DNA of 28,184 nucleotides from Haplomitrium mnioides. Lineage: Eukaryota; Marchantiophyta; Haplomitriopsida; Calobryales. The position numbers and the translations under genes were made by a program. Of the stretch, positions 1 to 9,663 are shown piece by piece. The stretch's first letter is position 1; each line of letters begins with the position of its first letter. The DNA lies in assembly GCA_049999725.1 (NCBI GenBank), contig JBNGIS010008658.1, positions 1 to 28,184 of the forward strand. The letters run 5' to 3'. The notes under the pieces were generated by a model. The model did not search any database and was not told the DNA's origin. It saw only the letters and a program-made list of their open reading frames with translations.

Positions 1-666
1 TCACAACCAATGATACGCCATTGGAATGGCATCAAAAGAATTTTCAGATACCTGCAAGGAACTGTAGACATGGGTCTATTCTTCCCGAAAAATGCAGAAA
101 ACGACATCGTTGGATATGCTGATGCTGGATACTTATCTGACCCTAACGATACAAAATCACAAACAAGATATGTATTCCTTAAAAGGGGTACAGCTATTTC
201 ATGAAAAAGCACCAAACAGACCATTACGACAACCTCTACCAATCATGCCGAAATTATAGCATTGTACGAGGCTAGTAGAGAATGTATTTGGCTAAGACAG
301 TTAATTGATCACATCAACTCCAACACTGGTCAACAACTTATTCAATCCCCTACAGTACTCTATGAAGATAATAGACCATGTGTTGAACAAATAGCCCAAG
401 GGTTCATCAAAGGGGACATAATCAAACATATTGCCCCTAAATTCTTCTACACTCATGAACAACATGGTGAACAAATCAACGTACAATGGATACCAAGCAA
501 AGACAATAGGGCTGACATCTTCACAAAACCCTACCTACTGCTCTACACAAGGCACATACCGAGGGTATTGGTCTACGAAAATTATCTGAACTCAACAGAA
601 AGCAAAATTGACATATCAAATTCATATGATTCAAATTCCTTTCAAAGTTTATACCTCGCTTTCTGA
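1..666 (+). pseudogene. copia pol, C-terminal RNase H region, one in-frame stop
   Basis: One reading frame runs from the window edge to a stop at 664-666, broken once by TGA at 202-204. The product is the end of a Ty1/copia polyprotein: the linker with WNGIKRIFRYLQGT, then RNase H, which removes the RNA strand during reverse transcription. Visible RNase H blocks are GYADAGYLSDP (first catalytic Asp), LYEDN, KHIAPKFFYTHE and DNRADIFTKP. The TGA sits where the family normally has Trp just before KSTKQT, so a TGG to TGA change is the simple explanation. Apart from that stop the frame is clean, which suggests fairly recent decay. The final 30 or so codons after DIFTKP are poorly conserved in the family. 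Confidence 0.88.
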
Positions 667-1073
667 TATTGAGTACTATGTTTTAACTCTGAAATTTGTT
701 TTACAGATATTCATGCGACGCTACGTCGACACTAATGATATACGCATGTTTTTCATAAGACAGATAAGGGCTCACAGGTTAGCCATACAGATGCGATGAG
801 CCATCAACAACAGGAGCCATCAACAACACATCGCTATCTACTACATTACAACAATGTTTGAATGATCAACGCGTATCGACAACAATGCTTGAGTGATCCA
901 CGCGTGTCGACATTTTCAAGCAATCTATTGTTTTTGATATAAATGCACTACTAGTGGTGGCACTCTTTCCCTCATAAGAAAGCAGGAGGGTTTTAATGAG
1001 ACCACACATGTAGCTGTATATTGATTTAAACTAGTCCTAGAATTGTGACTGATTGGACTAGAACAAAATCAGT
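667..1073 (+). other. copia 3' noncoding spacer with short internal duplications
   Basis: No coding potential is seen between the pol stop and the polypurine tract. Two small diverged direct repeats are visible: a 15-bp type unit, GAGCCATCAACAACA, twice at 798-830, and a unit of about 30 bp twice at about 850-910 (each has GTGATC or ATGATC followed by CACGCGT or AACGCGT and a TCGAC end). The block GGGTTTTAATGAG near 990 resembles a motif common upstream of copia polypurine tracts in plants. Confidence 0.6.
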
Positions 1074-1083
1074 CAAGGGGGAG
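1074..1083 (+). other. Polypurine tract of copia element 1
   Basis: CAAGGGGGAG directly abuts the TGTTA start of the LTR. It is the expected RNase H-resistant primer site for plus-strand DNA synthesis. The same motif and the same TGTTA junction occur in the second copia element at 11807-11820. Confidence 0.85.
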
Positions 1084-1257
1084 TGTTATATGACTATAGG
1101 ACTAACCCTATCTATACCTATATATAGATGGGGCTATATACAATCGTCTCTCTCTATGTATGGATTCTATGGAATGAATATGTATGGATTCTATGGAATG
1201 AAGAAGTGCAGCGCTGCTTGACTTGCTGTGTGTCCCATATCTACCATAACACTAACA
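1084..1257 (+). repeat. 3' LTR of copia element 1 (174 bp)
   Basis: The left boundary is fixed by the polypurine tract. The right boundary is inferred from the terminal inverted repeat TGTTA...TAACA. The length of 174 bp is at the short end for copia LTRs. TATATATAG at about 1121-1129 is a plausible TATA-like core. A 24-bp tandem duplication lies in its second half. The right boundary is less certain because the partner LTR is outside the window. Confidence 0.75.
1155..1202 (+). repeat. Perfect tandem duplication, 24 bp x 2, inside the copia LTR
   Basis: The 24-bp unit starting TATGTATGGATTC and ending GGAATGAA occurs at 1155-1178 and again, identical, at 1179-1202. Two perfect copies point to a recent duplication in the LTR or its immediate source element. 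Confidence 0.92.
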
Positions 1258-3068
1258 TGTTATCATGCTCTACTATTATTATTTTTTTTAAAATTTTTTT
1301 TTAAAATTCTCTCCCTCAATGTTGGCCATATATATTCAAGTTGATTATAGACCAATTTTGGATTATAGAAGCGTTTGAGTAGGAGACACATTCATGAGCC
1401 CGAGCCCGACGACAATTTCAGAGATTTTTCATTGGAATCCTCTTTCTCTTGTAATCTCTTGTAATCTCTTGAGGTCTGCATGATTGGACTGAATTCATGA
1501 ACAATTGAATCAAGCATAAGGAAACAATTCGAAGTGCAGGGGTCGCCAAAGTAGAAGATGAATGCGAGATCTAAAGTGGAATTTGCATGAGTATAGTCCA
1601 GGAAAGGGATGCGCTTTGCTGCCCAAGATTCCAACAGATTGCATCTGAGGACATTGTCGAAGGTGAAGACTGGCCTTTTGCTGACAGTTGGAATTTGCCC
1701 AGGTTCTTTGAAGATCAACATCAAATTTTGCAACAATGTATATTTCCACGAGAAAGTGAATACAGAAGATTGATGTCGAAAATGAATCTGCAAAAAAAAA
1801 TTTCCTCTACAAAAAAAATCGAGAAATAGAGAACCTCGATGAAAATTGAATGACAAACTTCTAAGGAAAATTTGCAACCAGCGACTCGAACAAGTCTGCT
1901 CGTTGAAGAAGGTCAATTAACAGCCTAAGAAAGTTGAAATAGACTGAAGAAATCTGCATTTGCATTGATTATTCTGAATGGACAATCTTCCTCATGATGA
2001 TTCTCTTCGAGGCAATTTTTCTTTGCACGATCTTTTTTGAAAAAGCTGGCCAAAGTCCTGATGATGAAACAGGCTGCAGCCATGAGATATGCGATACTAC
2101 TATGCAGTTGAGAGTTCCAAGGCAAAGCCCAATGCTACAGACAATTGCAAGAGGAGTAATCCGAGCTTGATATCTTGATTGCAAGGACAAAGCGCAGCTT
2201 GTAGGAGCTTGATCGCTAAGACAATGGGTACCTCTTTGACAATGGCTTGCGTTGATTATCTGATTTTGATTTTGGCTGCTAGTGCGAGCGAATGCGAGTG
2301 ACCCCCTGGCAACCCTTTTCTTGCTATTGTGCTCCCTTGGTTGGCCTGCAAGCCATTACGTCTCTACGGTCCTACTGCAGCTGGAAATTGTGAGCAGAGC
2401 AGGTGCGATGACGGATCTATTGTTGCTGGTGCGGAAACTGCCATACCACATGCTATGAGCTCCAAAGCTTCGATTGAAGGCGCATACACTGTTGCTGCCG
2501 ACCACAATGACGGGTTTTGCTCTAGAAACAGCAGCTGGGAATGAAGAGGTGGCCAAATTCCGCTATGAATTTGATTCTTGGTCGTTGAGGTGACATCTAT
2601 TGAAGGTGGACATGGATAGTCTCGAATTTCTCTTGAGGTTTCTGATCCAAAACAAATTCAGAGGTTCTCTCTCTTGGCGGTTTTTGGTTGTAAGACTTAT
2701 GTTTTGTGGTTCTTCACAGAATTGATGAAGCTTCTCTTTTGGAGTTTAATGATCGGGACCAACTAAAGAAGTGAGCCCTGGCGATGTGTTCAAACTATGG
2801 AATAAAGAGGATCTCCTTCCCTGTAGTTTTTAAATGGAAGCTTAGGAATGTCAAATCTACAATCGATTAACAAACTAGTTATGCTCTGTCGCTAATATGC
2901 TAAACATTTTCGCCCTCTTCTGAATTGACTAGTGCTCGTGGATCACAATAGGAGGCCTAATGAGTAGTGGCTGAGAGAGATATCGAATCAATGTTTGAAG
3001 CTCTGGCATGAGAGAGGAATTATAGGTTTCTTCATAGCATTGATCGAATTGACTTGAAAGACAAGTCT
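1258..3068. other. AT-rich region without recognisable gene
   Basis: The region starts with a T/A-rich run (about 1270-1308). No frame on either strand shows a family I recognise. The longest open frame is 174 codons on the minus strand (1392-1916), but it is Phe/Ser-rich with no motif and lies opposite shorter + strand pieces. On the + strand there are scattered plausible peptide stretches, such as the one at 1587-1829, broken by stops. Given the cullin and pyruvate kinase fragments downstream on the + strand, part of this may be decayed host exons and introns, but I cannot name a source gene. Confidence 0.5.
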
Positions 3069-3191
3069 GACTTTGAGGCTTCTATGCTAACTAACATTGC
3101 CGCATATTATTCCCGGAAAGCAGCCTCTTAGATCAAAGAGGATTCTTACCCAGACTACATGATGAAGGCAGAGGAATGTTTAAAAATGAGA
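3069..3191 (+). pseudogene. Cullin gene fragment (one internal exon's worth), with in-frame stop
   Basis: The + strand translates to a stretch of 41 codons that matches the conserved N-terminal repeat region of plant cullins (CUL1 type), the scaffold of SCF ubiquitin ligases. Seen blocks are DFEASML, AAYYSRKAAS, EDSYPDYM and KAEECLK. In the family these read like DFE..ML.D, YYSRKASSWI, EDSCPDYMLK and EECLK. A TAG at 3129-3131 stands exactly where the family has Trp. Flanking DNA on both sides does not continue the cullin match in any frame I tested by eye, so this is an isolated fragment with no start, catalytic partner-binding C-terminus or neddylation site. Whether it is a captured exon or a remnant of a local gene is not decided. 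Confidence 0.75.
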
Positions 3192-4076
3192 AACAAAACC
3201 CTCTCGATGGCATTTGAAGACCGTTACAAAGAAACACAACTCGAAAAATTTGAAGTCGAATCAGCAATCTGTTCCACAAAAATTCGACTGAAAAGGCTCT
3301 AACTCCTCAGTTATTTCTTAATGTGTTTACAATCTGTGGGATGCATATTTGACGGTTTGATGAATTGCGTAGATGTACTCAGAAAAATTGTCGTGGTTGC
3401 TTCTGCCTCAGAAGTAGGATGCATTGATCCTCAGCTATTGGATGCAAAGTTTGCAGAATGATGTTCAAGGCTCATCAAGTAAGAAATTTGATGCAGATGT
3501 ATTGTTGCGACACGTAGTCTCTCTAGCAAATTTCTATTAGCTAGACAGCTCAAGGCATATTCATGATCTCCATACGTTGGTTTTCTAACCTCTGATTCTG
3601 CCCACAACAACAACTTCAGGAGCTAATCAGTTCCAAATCTCTCCAACTAAGAAGGCTTATTTTGACGATATGCATGCTCTGCAATTCTTCGGAAATTTCT
3701 GACAGACTGAGATCGAGTTGCTCCTATATTGGATTGCTCTATTTTCATCTTTAAGGAGGTGGCCAACCCTACGATCCAAGCTTTATTTATGGGCTCAATG
3801 GTGAAGTGTTGACCATGTCCACTTAATGAATGACATTTTGCATTCGTTGATGGGCAAGCTTTTCTCAACTCATAGATCAGCATCTCTGCTGCTACAAATT
3901 CTTTCTCAAATTCTGGTTGTAAGGCTATTGTTCATGAGCAACCAGTTGGTAATCAATGGTTTGCATGTTGGCAAAAGCTATCACAAAAAATCTATGAATT
4001 TATGAAATTAATGGACAGCTTACAACAAAACACAGCAAGGATCCTAATGGCTGATTCTGAGCATTCTAAGGTTGTT
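3192..4076. other. Region between host-gene fragments, no gene identified
   Basis: Several + strand frames give peptide-like stretches of 30-60 codons separated by stops (for example 3300-3460 and 3640-3900). None carries a family signature I can name. There are no LTR ends, terminal inverted repeats or tRNA-like folds that I can see. The mix looks like decayed low-copy DNA rather than a retroelement. Confidence 0.45.
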
Positions 4077-4175
4077 CCGAAAATGAAAATCATTTGTACC
4101 CTTGGGCTAGTGCCTTGAGATGTGAAGATGTTTAAGAAACTATTGAGAGCAAAATGCAATGTGTGGCATTTTGCT
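4077..4175 (+). pseudogene. Pyruvate kinase gene fragment (N-terminal), with in-frame stop
   Basis: The + strand frame encodes PKMKIICTLG, then KLLRA and NVWHFA. This lines up, with the right spacing, to the N-terminal block of pyruvate kinase (TKI.CTLGP.SR....KLL.AGMNVARFNFSHG), the glycolytic enzyme that makes pyruvate and ATP from phosphoenolpyruvate. Differences include a TGA at 4116-4118 in the place of the Ser/Arg after CTLGP, and loss of the Gly-Met before Asn. The match ends before the NFSHG motif. No further pyruvate kinase exons are visible downstream. Only about 33 codons match, so the call rests on one well-conserved block. Confidence 0.65.
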
Positions 4176-5105
4176 CGATACCAAGGGCTCAAAAGCCTAG
4201 AGATTTGTTTTTTTAAGGGCCTATAGCCTTGCCACCAGATTTTGTGTGTTGATGGAAATATAACATAGATGTAGCCTATGGAAAAGTCAGATTTCTTTGT
4301 GAAAATACAGCTATGCTTATCGACTTACTAGCTATATATGTTATTTCATGTCGAACTTTTTTTTTCAGTTATATATCGTCAAACTTATATTCGCATTCGA
4401 CATTGAGAATCTTGGAGTAAAGAGATAAGTAACAAGACATAGAGTGCTTTAGAGGCTTCAATACATGCCAACTATTTGGAATCTTCTTCTCTCTTTGATT
4501 GTTGTGTTGTTTTGTGCACATTTTACAACACATAAACAAAAGCAGGTGTCGATATACTTGACAAAAGTGTTGGATTTCATGATGAGACATACTCTTTCTC
4601 TTGAGCTTCTTGTTGCTCTACCCAATTTTGGTCTAGAGTTCAAACAAGAATAAAATCATATCAACAATATTGAATTTGCAATGTATGAAAGAAAAGCAGA
4701 CCTTTTAGGACGCAAGCCAAGAAATCACACAACAACCAGCACAAAGAAAACATGGAAGCATACATTTGTTATTCTATGCTATTCACTAAATTCAATTCAA
4801 TGCATTCACAAGGTTGATCATATATGAAAGATAGATAATCAATCTCATTGATCTTTGTTCTTATTTGTAAATGCAATATGCACCCTTGTAAATATGAATT
4901 ATGTGATCATGAATGCAATAGAGATTTGAATTTCCAATCATCAACATTACTTCAAACAATCTACCAAGTATTTACCTTAAAGATGAATGTTAGGGTTGAT
5001 TGGACAAAATGATTCTATGATTTACATAATACCCTATATTGAAGGGGAGAATGCTAGCACAACCAATACCAAATCTGTAATCTGGAATGAGACATATTGC
5101 TCTAA
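4176..5105. other. AT-rich region without recognisable gene
   Basis: No supported coding frame, LTR boundary or RNA gene is visible. Open frames up to about 70 codons exist on both strands but have no motif. The 5' LTR of the copia element that begins near 5100 should be in or near this stretch, but nothing here matches its 3' LTR start (TGTTAAAGTATGG), so that end seems to have been lost or rearranged. Confidence 0.5.
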
Positions 5106-5447
5106 TTGAGCATATGGATGTGCACATTGCCCATATCCCAACATATTGCAACTTATTTCTCTCTACATGCACATAATAAAGACACTTCCTATAGAAGAGC
5201 CAACTATGTCAGTAGGAGACAAGCTTCCATAAGGGAAAGATTTCCCACTACATGCAAAGAACAAGCTTTCAAGAGGAGGGGCGAAGGCCAAAATGATTCT
5301 GACCATCCTCATGTAAGAGGAAACAGAGGTGGCAGACCTTTTACTAAGAATAGATCTGCACCAAGACTTTGAGTGATTATATTGTGGGTGATATAGAACT
5401 GTCAAAAATGCCACATGATCAATTACAGCTCTTAGAATCCTTTCCTT
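5106..5447 (+). pseudogene. Possible gag/protease remnant of copia element 2
   Basis: An open frame at 5106-5372 encodes a basic, Arg-rich stretch ending GRPFTKNRSAPRL, of the type seen near the end of copia gag. A second frame from about 5343 to 5510 stays open and contains CIIDNGSLHT, which is similar in form to the copia protease active-site block (IDSGAS..H), with Asn in place of Ser. No zinc knuckle is seen. The position just upstream of the RT piece fits gag-protease order with the integrase deleted. This reading is tentative; the stretch could be unrelated sequence. Confidence 0.35.
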
Positions 5448-5504
5448 TTGGAGATAATAGAACATGTATTATTGATAATGGTAGTCTCCACACCTTTTTA
5501 CACC

Positions 5505-5749
5505 CATCTCATTGATTATAAGTGGATACTTGTCATTGAGCATAATACTAAAGGCAAAATTGTGAGATATAAGACACGTTTTGTAGCCATGGGCTATACA
5601 CATATACCTCGAAGAGACTTTAATCTCACATATGCCCCAATTTTGGATATTATTCCATACAAGTACCTAGTTGGCTTTTACTTATGACATGACCTCATGA
5701 TCTATATATAGCATATTGGATACTAAGATTTATATGGGAGGACCTCGAG
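5505..5749 (+). pseudogene. copia reverse transcriptase, N-terminal part (left of insertion)
   Basis: The frame shows DYKWILVIEHNTKG, then IVRYKTRFVAMGYTH and TYAPILDII. These are the fingers-domain blocks of Ty1/copia RT (KWVFK, RYKARLVAKG and ..PV). A stop lies at 5685-5687, with further stops before the chromovirus target site. The Lys of the VAKG block is Met here. The last codons before the chromovirus still match the family block IYM..PEG, which continues on the other side of the insertion at 11020. Confidence 0.85.
5745..5749 (+). repeat. Target site duplication TCGAG, left copy
   Basis: TCGAG ends at the first base of the left chromovirus LTR and is repeated exactly at 11020-11024, directly after the right LTR. 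A 5-bp duplication is the normal signature of Ty3/gypsy integration. Confidence 0.95.
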
Positions 5750-6178
5750 TGTAAAAGAACTCAAAGATCGATTTCCAAACATGTAATACTTCAAGACAAC
5801 TCTAAAAGAGTTGCACAACTCAAGGCCAATAAGCAAACCAAAGCCAAGAGTGCTAGCCAAAGCCAAACAACCAAAGAGCCAAACCGAATTGAGAAGAATT
5901 CCAGAATGAGGAGTGGGGCTAAGAAGCCCTTCTATTTAAACAAGAGAAGAGGGTGTCATCCCTCTTTCTTCACTTACAAGTCACTTCTCATTTCAACCCT
6001 AAAGGTGACTCTCTACCAAAAGTGACTTCGAATGCAAGTAACCTAAAAGTGACTCTCTACCAAAAGTGACTTCAAAGGCAAGTAATCTAATCTTAACCCT
6101 AAAAGTGACTCGCTACCACTTCCTTCACTCCTCTCTATTTTCTTATAAATAGCACAACCTTATGCTTGTACTATTGCA
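5750..6178 (-). repeat. Chromovirus 3' LTR (left copy, 429 bp)
   Basis: The ends are TG...CA on both strands. By eye it differs from the right copy at about 18 of 429 positions (about 4 percent), mostly C/T and G/A transitions, with no length change. The TATA box of the partner LTR is altered here: the minus strand reads TTTAAATAG where the right copy has TATAAATAG. It contains a three-copy repeat of about 44 bp at 5998-6120. Confidence 0.95.
5998..6120 (+). repeat. About 44-bp tandem repeat with GTGACT core in the LTR (left copy)
   Basis: Units begin at about 5998 and 6042, with a partial third unit at 6098. Each has the form CCTAAA(A/G)GTGACTC.CTACC, and the full ones continue with AAAAGTGACTTC. 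The hexamer GTGACT occurs five times here, and its inverse (AGTCAC) occurs just upstream near 5980. The same array is in the right LTR at about 10839-10961, so it belongs to the family. Confidence 0.85.
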
Positions 6179-6194
6179 TAATCCCCGTCGTCTA
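6179..6194 (-). other. Polypurine tract of the chromovirus
   Basis: Read on the minus strand, GACGACGGGGATTA directly precedes the 3' LTR. It overlaps the end of pol (stop at 6192-6194), so the coding region runs almost to the LTR, as is usual for compact chromoviruses. Confidence 0.7.
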
Positions 6195-7511
6195 GTTGAT
6201 GACGCCCTCGTCATTGCCGCAACTTTCAAAATTTTTAGTAGCTTCTTGAGCATTCTCAAGATTTGAATAAGGTTCCCAAGTAGCATTATGAAGTGGATAG
6301 CTTTTCCACAAAACCTTGTATTGAACTTGTGGATACCGCCTGTGCTTGATAACTCTTTTTGCCAAAATGTGGTCTACTTCAAATTCTTCATGATCATCAA
6401 GAACAATGGCCGGAGGAGGAAGTTGAACATGATTGGGAAAAAAAGATGGACTAGGAACAAAAGGCTTAAGTTTAGACACATGGAACACAGGATGAATCTT
6501 CATATGAAGAGGAAGATCAAGTTTATAAGCAACAAGAGAAATAACCTGAGAAATAGAGAAAGGACCAATCCAAGCAGGAGATAACTTACGAACTTGAGTA
6601 TCTAAAGACAATGGAAGATCATGAGTGGATAACATAACTTGGTCACCTAAAACATAGGAGCAATCACGACGACAGCTATTGGCATATTTTTTTTGTCGAT
6701 TTTGAGCAATAGTAAGATGGTTGCGAGCATCTTGCAAGGAAGAAGATAAACAAGACAAAAAAGAAGAAATACTTGGAACATTAAAAGAAGTAGGAGAAAG
6801 CAAACCATCAAAAACAAGAGGATTCTGACCCGAATTAAGAAAGAAAGGAGAAAACCCAATACTTGCTTGTTTGGAGTTGTTGTATGCAAACTCCACAACT
6901 GGTAAGAAACTATCCCAATCAATGTGATGAACATTGATGAACGCGCGAAGCATGTCCTCCACAGTACGATTAGCACACTACGTTTGCCCATCTGCTTGCG
7001 GATGATAAGCAGTAAACATAGAAAGTTTGGTTCCTAGAAGTTTGAATAACTCTCGCCAAAACTTTCCAGTGAAACTCAGATCCCTATAGGATATTAACAC
7101 CTTGGGCATTCCGTGATGGCAAAAAATAGTATCAAAGTAAATTTTTGCCAATTGTGGAGCATCCACTATATCCACTGTTGGCGCTAAATGAATATGCTTG
7201 CTCAGCTTGTCCACAAACACCACAATAGTAGTAAACCCACGAGGCGTAGTTGGAAGTGAAGTAACAAGATCCAAGCTTACATGTTCCCAATGAGCAATAG
7301 GAATTGGTAACAATTGAAAAAGTCCCGCTGGTTTTTGACTCAAAGCTTTGTTTCGTTGACAACTTTCACGCGAACGAACAAAACCACAAACATCTCGAGC
7401 CAAGTTAAGCCACCACCAAGTACATTGAAGCAACTCTATAGTTTTATCCACTCCAAGATGCTCAGAGATAAGAATGTCATGCGCTTCTTGTAAACGAGCC
7501 ATTCGAAGCAT
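6192..7511 (-). pseudogene. Chromovirus integrase with C-terminal chromodomain, catalytic residues lost
   Basis: Integrase joins the cDNA to host DNA, and the chromodomain directs it to marked chromatin. The frame is continuous from 7511 to the stop at 6192, broken by TAG at 6978-6980. The zinc-binding region has two His (near HDIL and EHLG) and a final Cys in RESCQRNK, but the first Cys of the pair is Arg. In the catalytic core the first Asp is present (VSLDLV). The second Asp is Tyr at 7086-7088 (ISYRDLSF, family S-D-R-D). The catalytic Glu position after DGQT is the TAG stop. A GPF block (WIGPFSI) follows. The chromodomain lies at about 6195-6390, with FEVDHILAKR, YKVLWKSYP and ATWEP, so two of three cage aromatics are visible and Phe stands where Tyr is usual. 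Confidence 0.93.
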
Positions 7512-8160
7512 ATCGTCTTGTGGAACATATATTTGATTGCCTTGATAGAGAATACCATCTCTAATGGAGAAAGAATGATACTCACTATCCTTGACGATTA
7601 ATCGTGCTCGAACTAGACTAAAGAAAGCATCTTCTTATAGTTTTTTATGATAACTCCCACTAGTTGCCTCATCTAAATGTAAGATACTAATGTTGCTCAC
7701 CTTTATTGTTTTCACTCGATGATCCGGCCTTTGTGACAGTGCATCAAGAATGGTGTGGAACCTTTCTGGCTTGTACTCTAGCTTGATATCAAAGAGTTGC
7801 AATTGATCTTCCCATCGGTGATGGCGACTTGTCATATTTTCCAAATGGATTGATTGTAACAATGGTTTGTGGTCTCTGCACATAAATACAAGTCTTCCCA
7901 AAAGATAATGCCTCCATATTTTTGTAGCATAAACCATTGCCAATTGCTCTCGATCCTTTGCAAAATAGTTTCTTTCCACCGCATTCAACCGGCATGACAT
8001 GAAGGCAATTGGATGAAGTCCATCCTCAAACTCTTGCTACAAAACTGCTCCAATAGCAAAATTAGAAGCATCAAAATCAACTATACAATGTGTCTTTGGA
8101 TCATAGGGCTGTAGAATATGGCGAGAAGAGATTGCATCCTTGAGCTGTTGAAATGTCGCT
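7512..8160 (-). pseudogene. Chromovirus RNase H with stops
   Basis: This is the RNase H domain of pol, in the same frame as the integrase. Seen blocks are CIVDFDASNFAIGAVL (first catalytic Asp), then RLNAVERNYFAKDREQLA (Glu) and RDHKPLLQS (Asp), ending at ALSQRPDH. In-frame stops are TAG at 8037-8039 (right after GAVL), TAA at 7635-7637 in the linker to integrase, and TGA at 8175-8177 at the RT boundary. The domain order is typical, and catalytic residues survive although the frame is broken. Confidence 0.9.
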
Positions 8161-8174
8161 TGCTCTTTGGCGGT

Positions 8175-9325
8175 TCATTGAAACTTAACCTCCTTGCCTA
8201 GCAAATCTGTAAGTGGTGTAGCAATATGTACATAACAATGGAGGAATTGTCGATAGAAGCTTGCCAATCCATTGAAGGCTCTAAGGTCCTTTGCCTCCTG
8301 TGGTGTTGGCCACTCAACAATAGCCTTGATTTTCTCTTCTTCCATCTTTATACCATCCACAGACACCTTGTGCCCTAAGTAAGTAACCTCTTGCTTCCAA
8401 AATTTGCACTTGGATCTCTTACAACAAAACTTCCAATTGCGCAATCTTTGCAAAACTTCTTTCAAATGATTGTGATGCTCAACTTCAGTTTTGCTAAAAA
8501 TAAGAATGTCATCCAAGAATACCAAAACTGACTTATCCAATAACCCATCAAAAATTCGATGCATTTGATCCATGAATATTGCCGGAGCATTAGTGAGACC
8601 AAATGTAAGGACCTTCCACTCAAAATGTCCATACCTCGTACGAAAAGCTATCTTCGGCACATCACTTGGCTTGATAGGAATTTGCCAATAACCACTTCAA
8701 AGATCGAGCTTCAAAAAGAACTACGCACCAATCAATTGATCCAACAAATCATCAACACGCGATAAAGAATAGGCATTCTTTATGGTTTGTTTATTCAAAC
8801 CACGATAATCAGTACAAATACAAAATCCACCATCTTTCTTTGGTACAAAGAATATTGGTGCTCTCCACAATGCAAAGTACTATGCTGAATGAAATCCTTG
8901 TCAAGAAGATCTGTCAAGGTCTTGCGAAGCTCTTCCAACTCTTGTAGCGATAACTTGTATATAGGCCGATTATATGGAATACTTCCTGGTATCAACTCAA
9001 TCGGAAAAGGCATTCCACAATCATTTGGTAACCCCTTCGGCAAATCATCCAGAAACACATCTAAAAACTCCTTCAAGATACTATCAATCATTGAGGTTGG
9101 TATAGATTTCCCTCCCTCCTTATTCAAGTCCACAATACGCTTGATCCATACATCAAAGACGGGCAACTCTTTCTCCATCAAAACATTATATTGAACTAAT
9201 TTGGGCTTCTTCACCAATGGTGCCAGACGCCCCAAAAGAAATTGCTTTCCTTGTAAAGTAACTTGAATTTGTCGTTTTGCCCAGTCAACTTTAGCAAGAC
9301 AATCTTCAAGCCAAGGCAAACCCAA
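8175..9325 (-). pseudogene. Chromovirus reverse transcriptase, frameshifted
   Basis: RT copies the element RNA into DNA. The upstream part (9325 to about 8870) starts GLPWLEDCLAKVDW, the usual protease-RT junction, and contains PYNRPIYKLS and ELEELRKTLTDLLDKDFI. A frameshift near 8870 moves the rest into the frame shared with RNase H and integrase. That part has stops TAG at 8721-8723 and TGA at 8697-8699 around the conserved LDL.SGYWQI block. Downstream are FRTRYGHFEWKVLTFGLTNAP and the intact catalytic motif FLDD at 8508-8519. The end of the domain has YLGHKVS and DLRAFNGLASFYR. Confidence 0.93.
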
Positions 9326-9337
9326 AATAATGTCATA

Positions 9338-9586
9338 TTATATGGGTGCAATAATAAAATCTATAGATTCCTCATAATCTTTGCCAATCCTTAGAAGAAA
9401 TGGCTTGTGAGAATGGAATACCTCATGTTTTTGACCATCGCCCATAGTTACAAAACTTCCTTTGATAGGCAAAGTTGTAGCTTTGATTTTCTTTGCAAAA
9501 TGTAGTGACATGAAATTTTCAGAACTTCTACAATCTACCAACATTCTACAAGAATGCTCATCAACCATACTATCTAGATGAAGCAA
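9338..9586 (-). pseudogene. Chromovirus aspartic protease, active site altered
   Basis: This lies between gag and RT. The active-site block reads LVDCRSSENFMS where the family has LVD(S/C)GA(S/T).NF, so the catalytic Asp is kept but the Gly is Arg. Other protease-like blocks follow, with a short break at 9326-9337 before the RT junction. It is in a different frame from gag, so gag and pol are not in one frame here. The protease would normally cut the gag-pol polyprotein. Confidence 0.75.
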
Positions 9587-9663
9587 GGTACTTCTAATTC
9601 TTGTCTAGCTTTTCATTCTGTTGGAACTAATTAAGCTCTCAATAAATTGCTCAACTATCTTTA

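Larger units (their letters stand above)
1..1257 (+). mobile_element. Ty1/copia retrotransposon, 3' part (5' part lies outside the window)
   Basis: The window opens inside the pol gene of a copia element. Seen in order: the RT/RNase H end of pol (1-666), a noncoding spacer, a polypurine tract (1074-1083) and a short LTR that starts TGTTA and ends TAACA (1084-1257). This order is diagnostic of the 3' end of a Ty1/copia element read on the + strand. The 5' LTR, gag, protease, integrase and most of RT would lie to the left. The five bases after the LTR cannot be tested as a target duplication because the other end is missing. Confidence 0.9.

Noticed and set aside
1253-1262. TAACATGTTA palindrome at the copia LTR edge as a binding site or duplication
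   Set aside because: It is the LTR end followed by TGTTA; with the other end missing, a target duplication cannot be tested.
1392-1916. A 174-codon open frame on the minus strand as a host gene
   Set aside because: No motif, biased to Phe and Ser, and no supporting splice or promoter context.
1258-5105. A defined Helitron or Pack-MULE around the gene fragments
   Set aside because: No terminal inverted repeats, CTRR hairpin end or flanking duplication could be found by eye.
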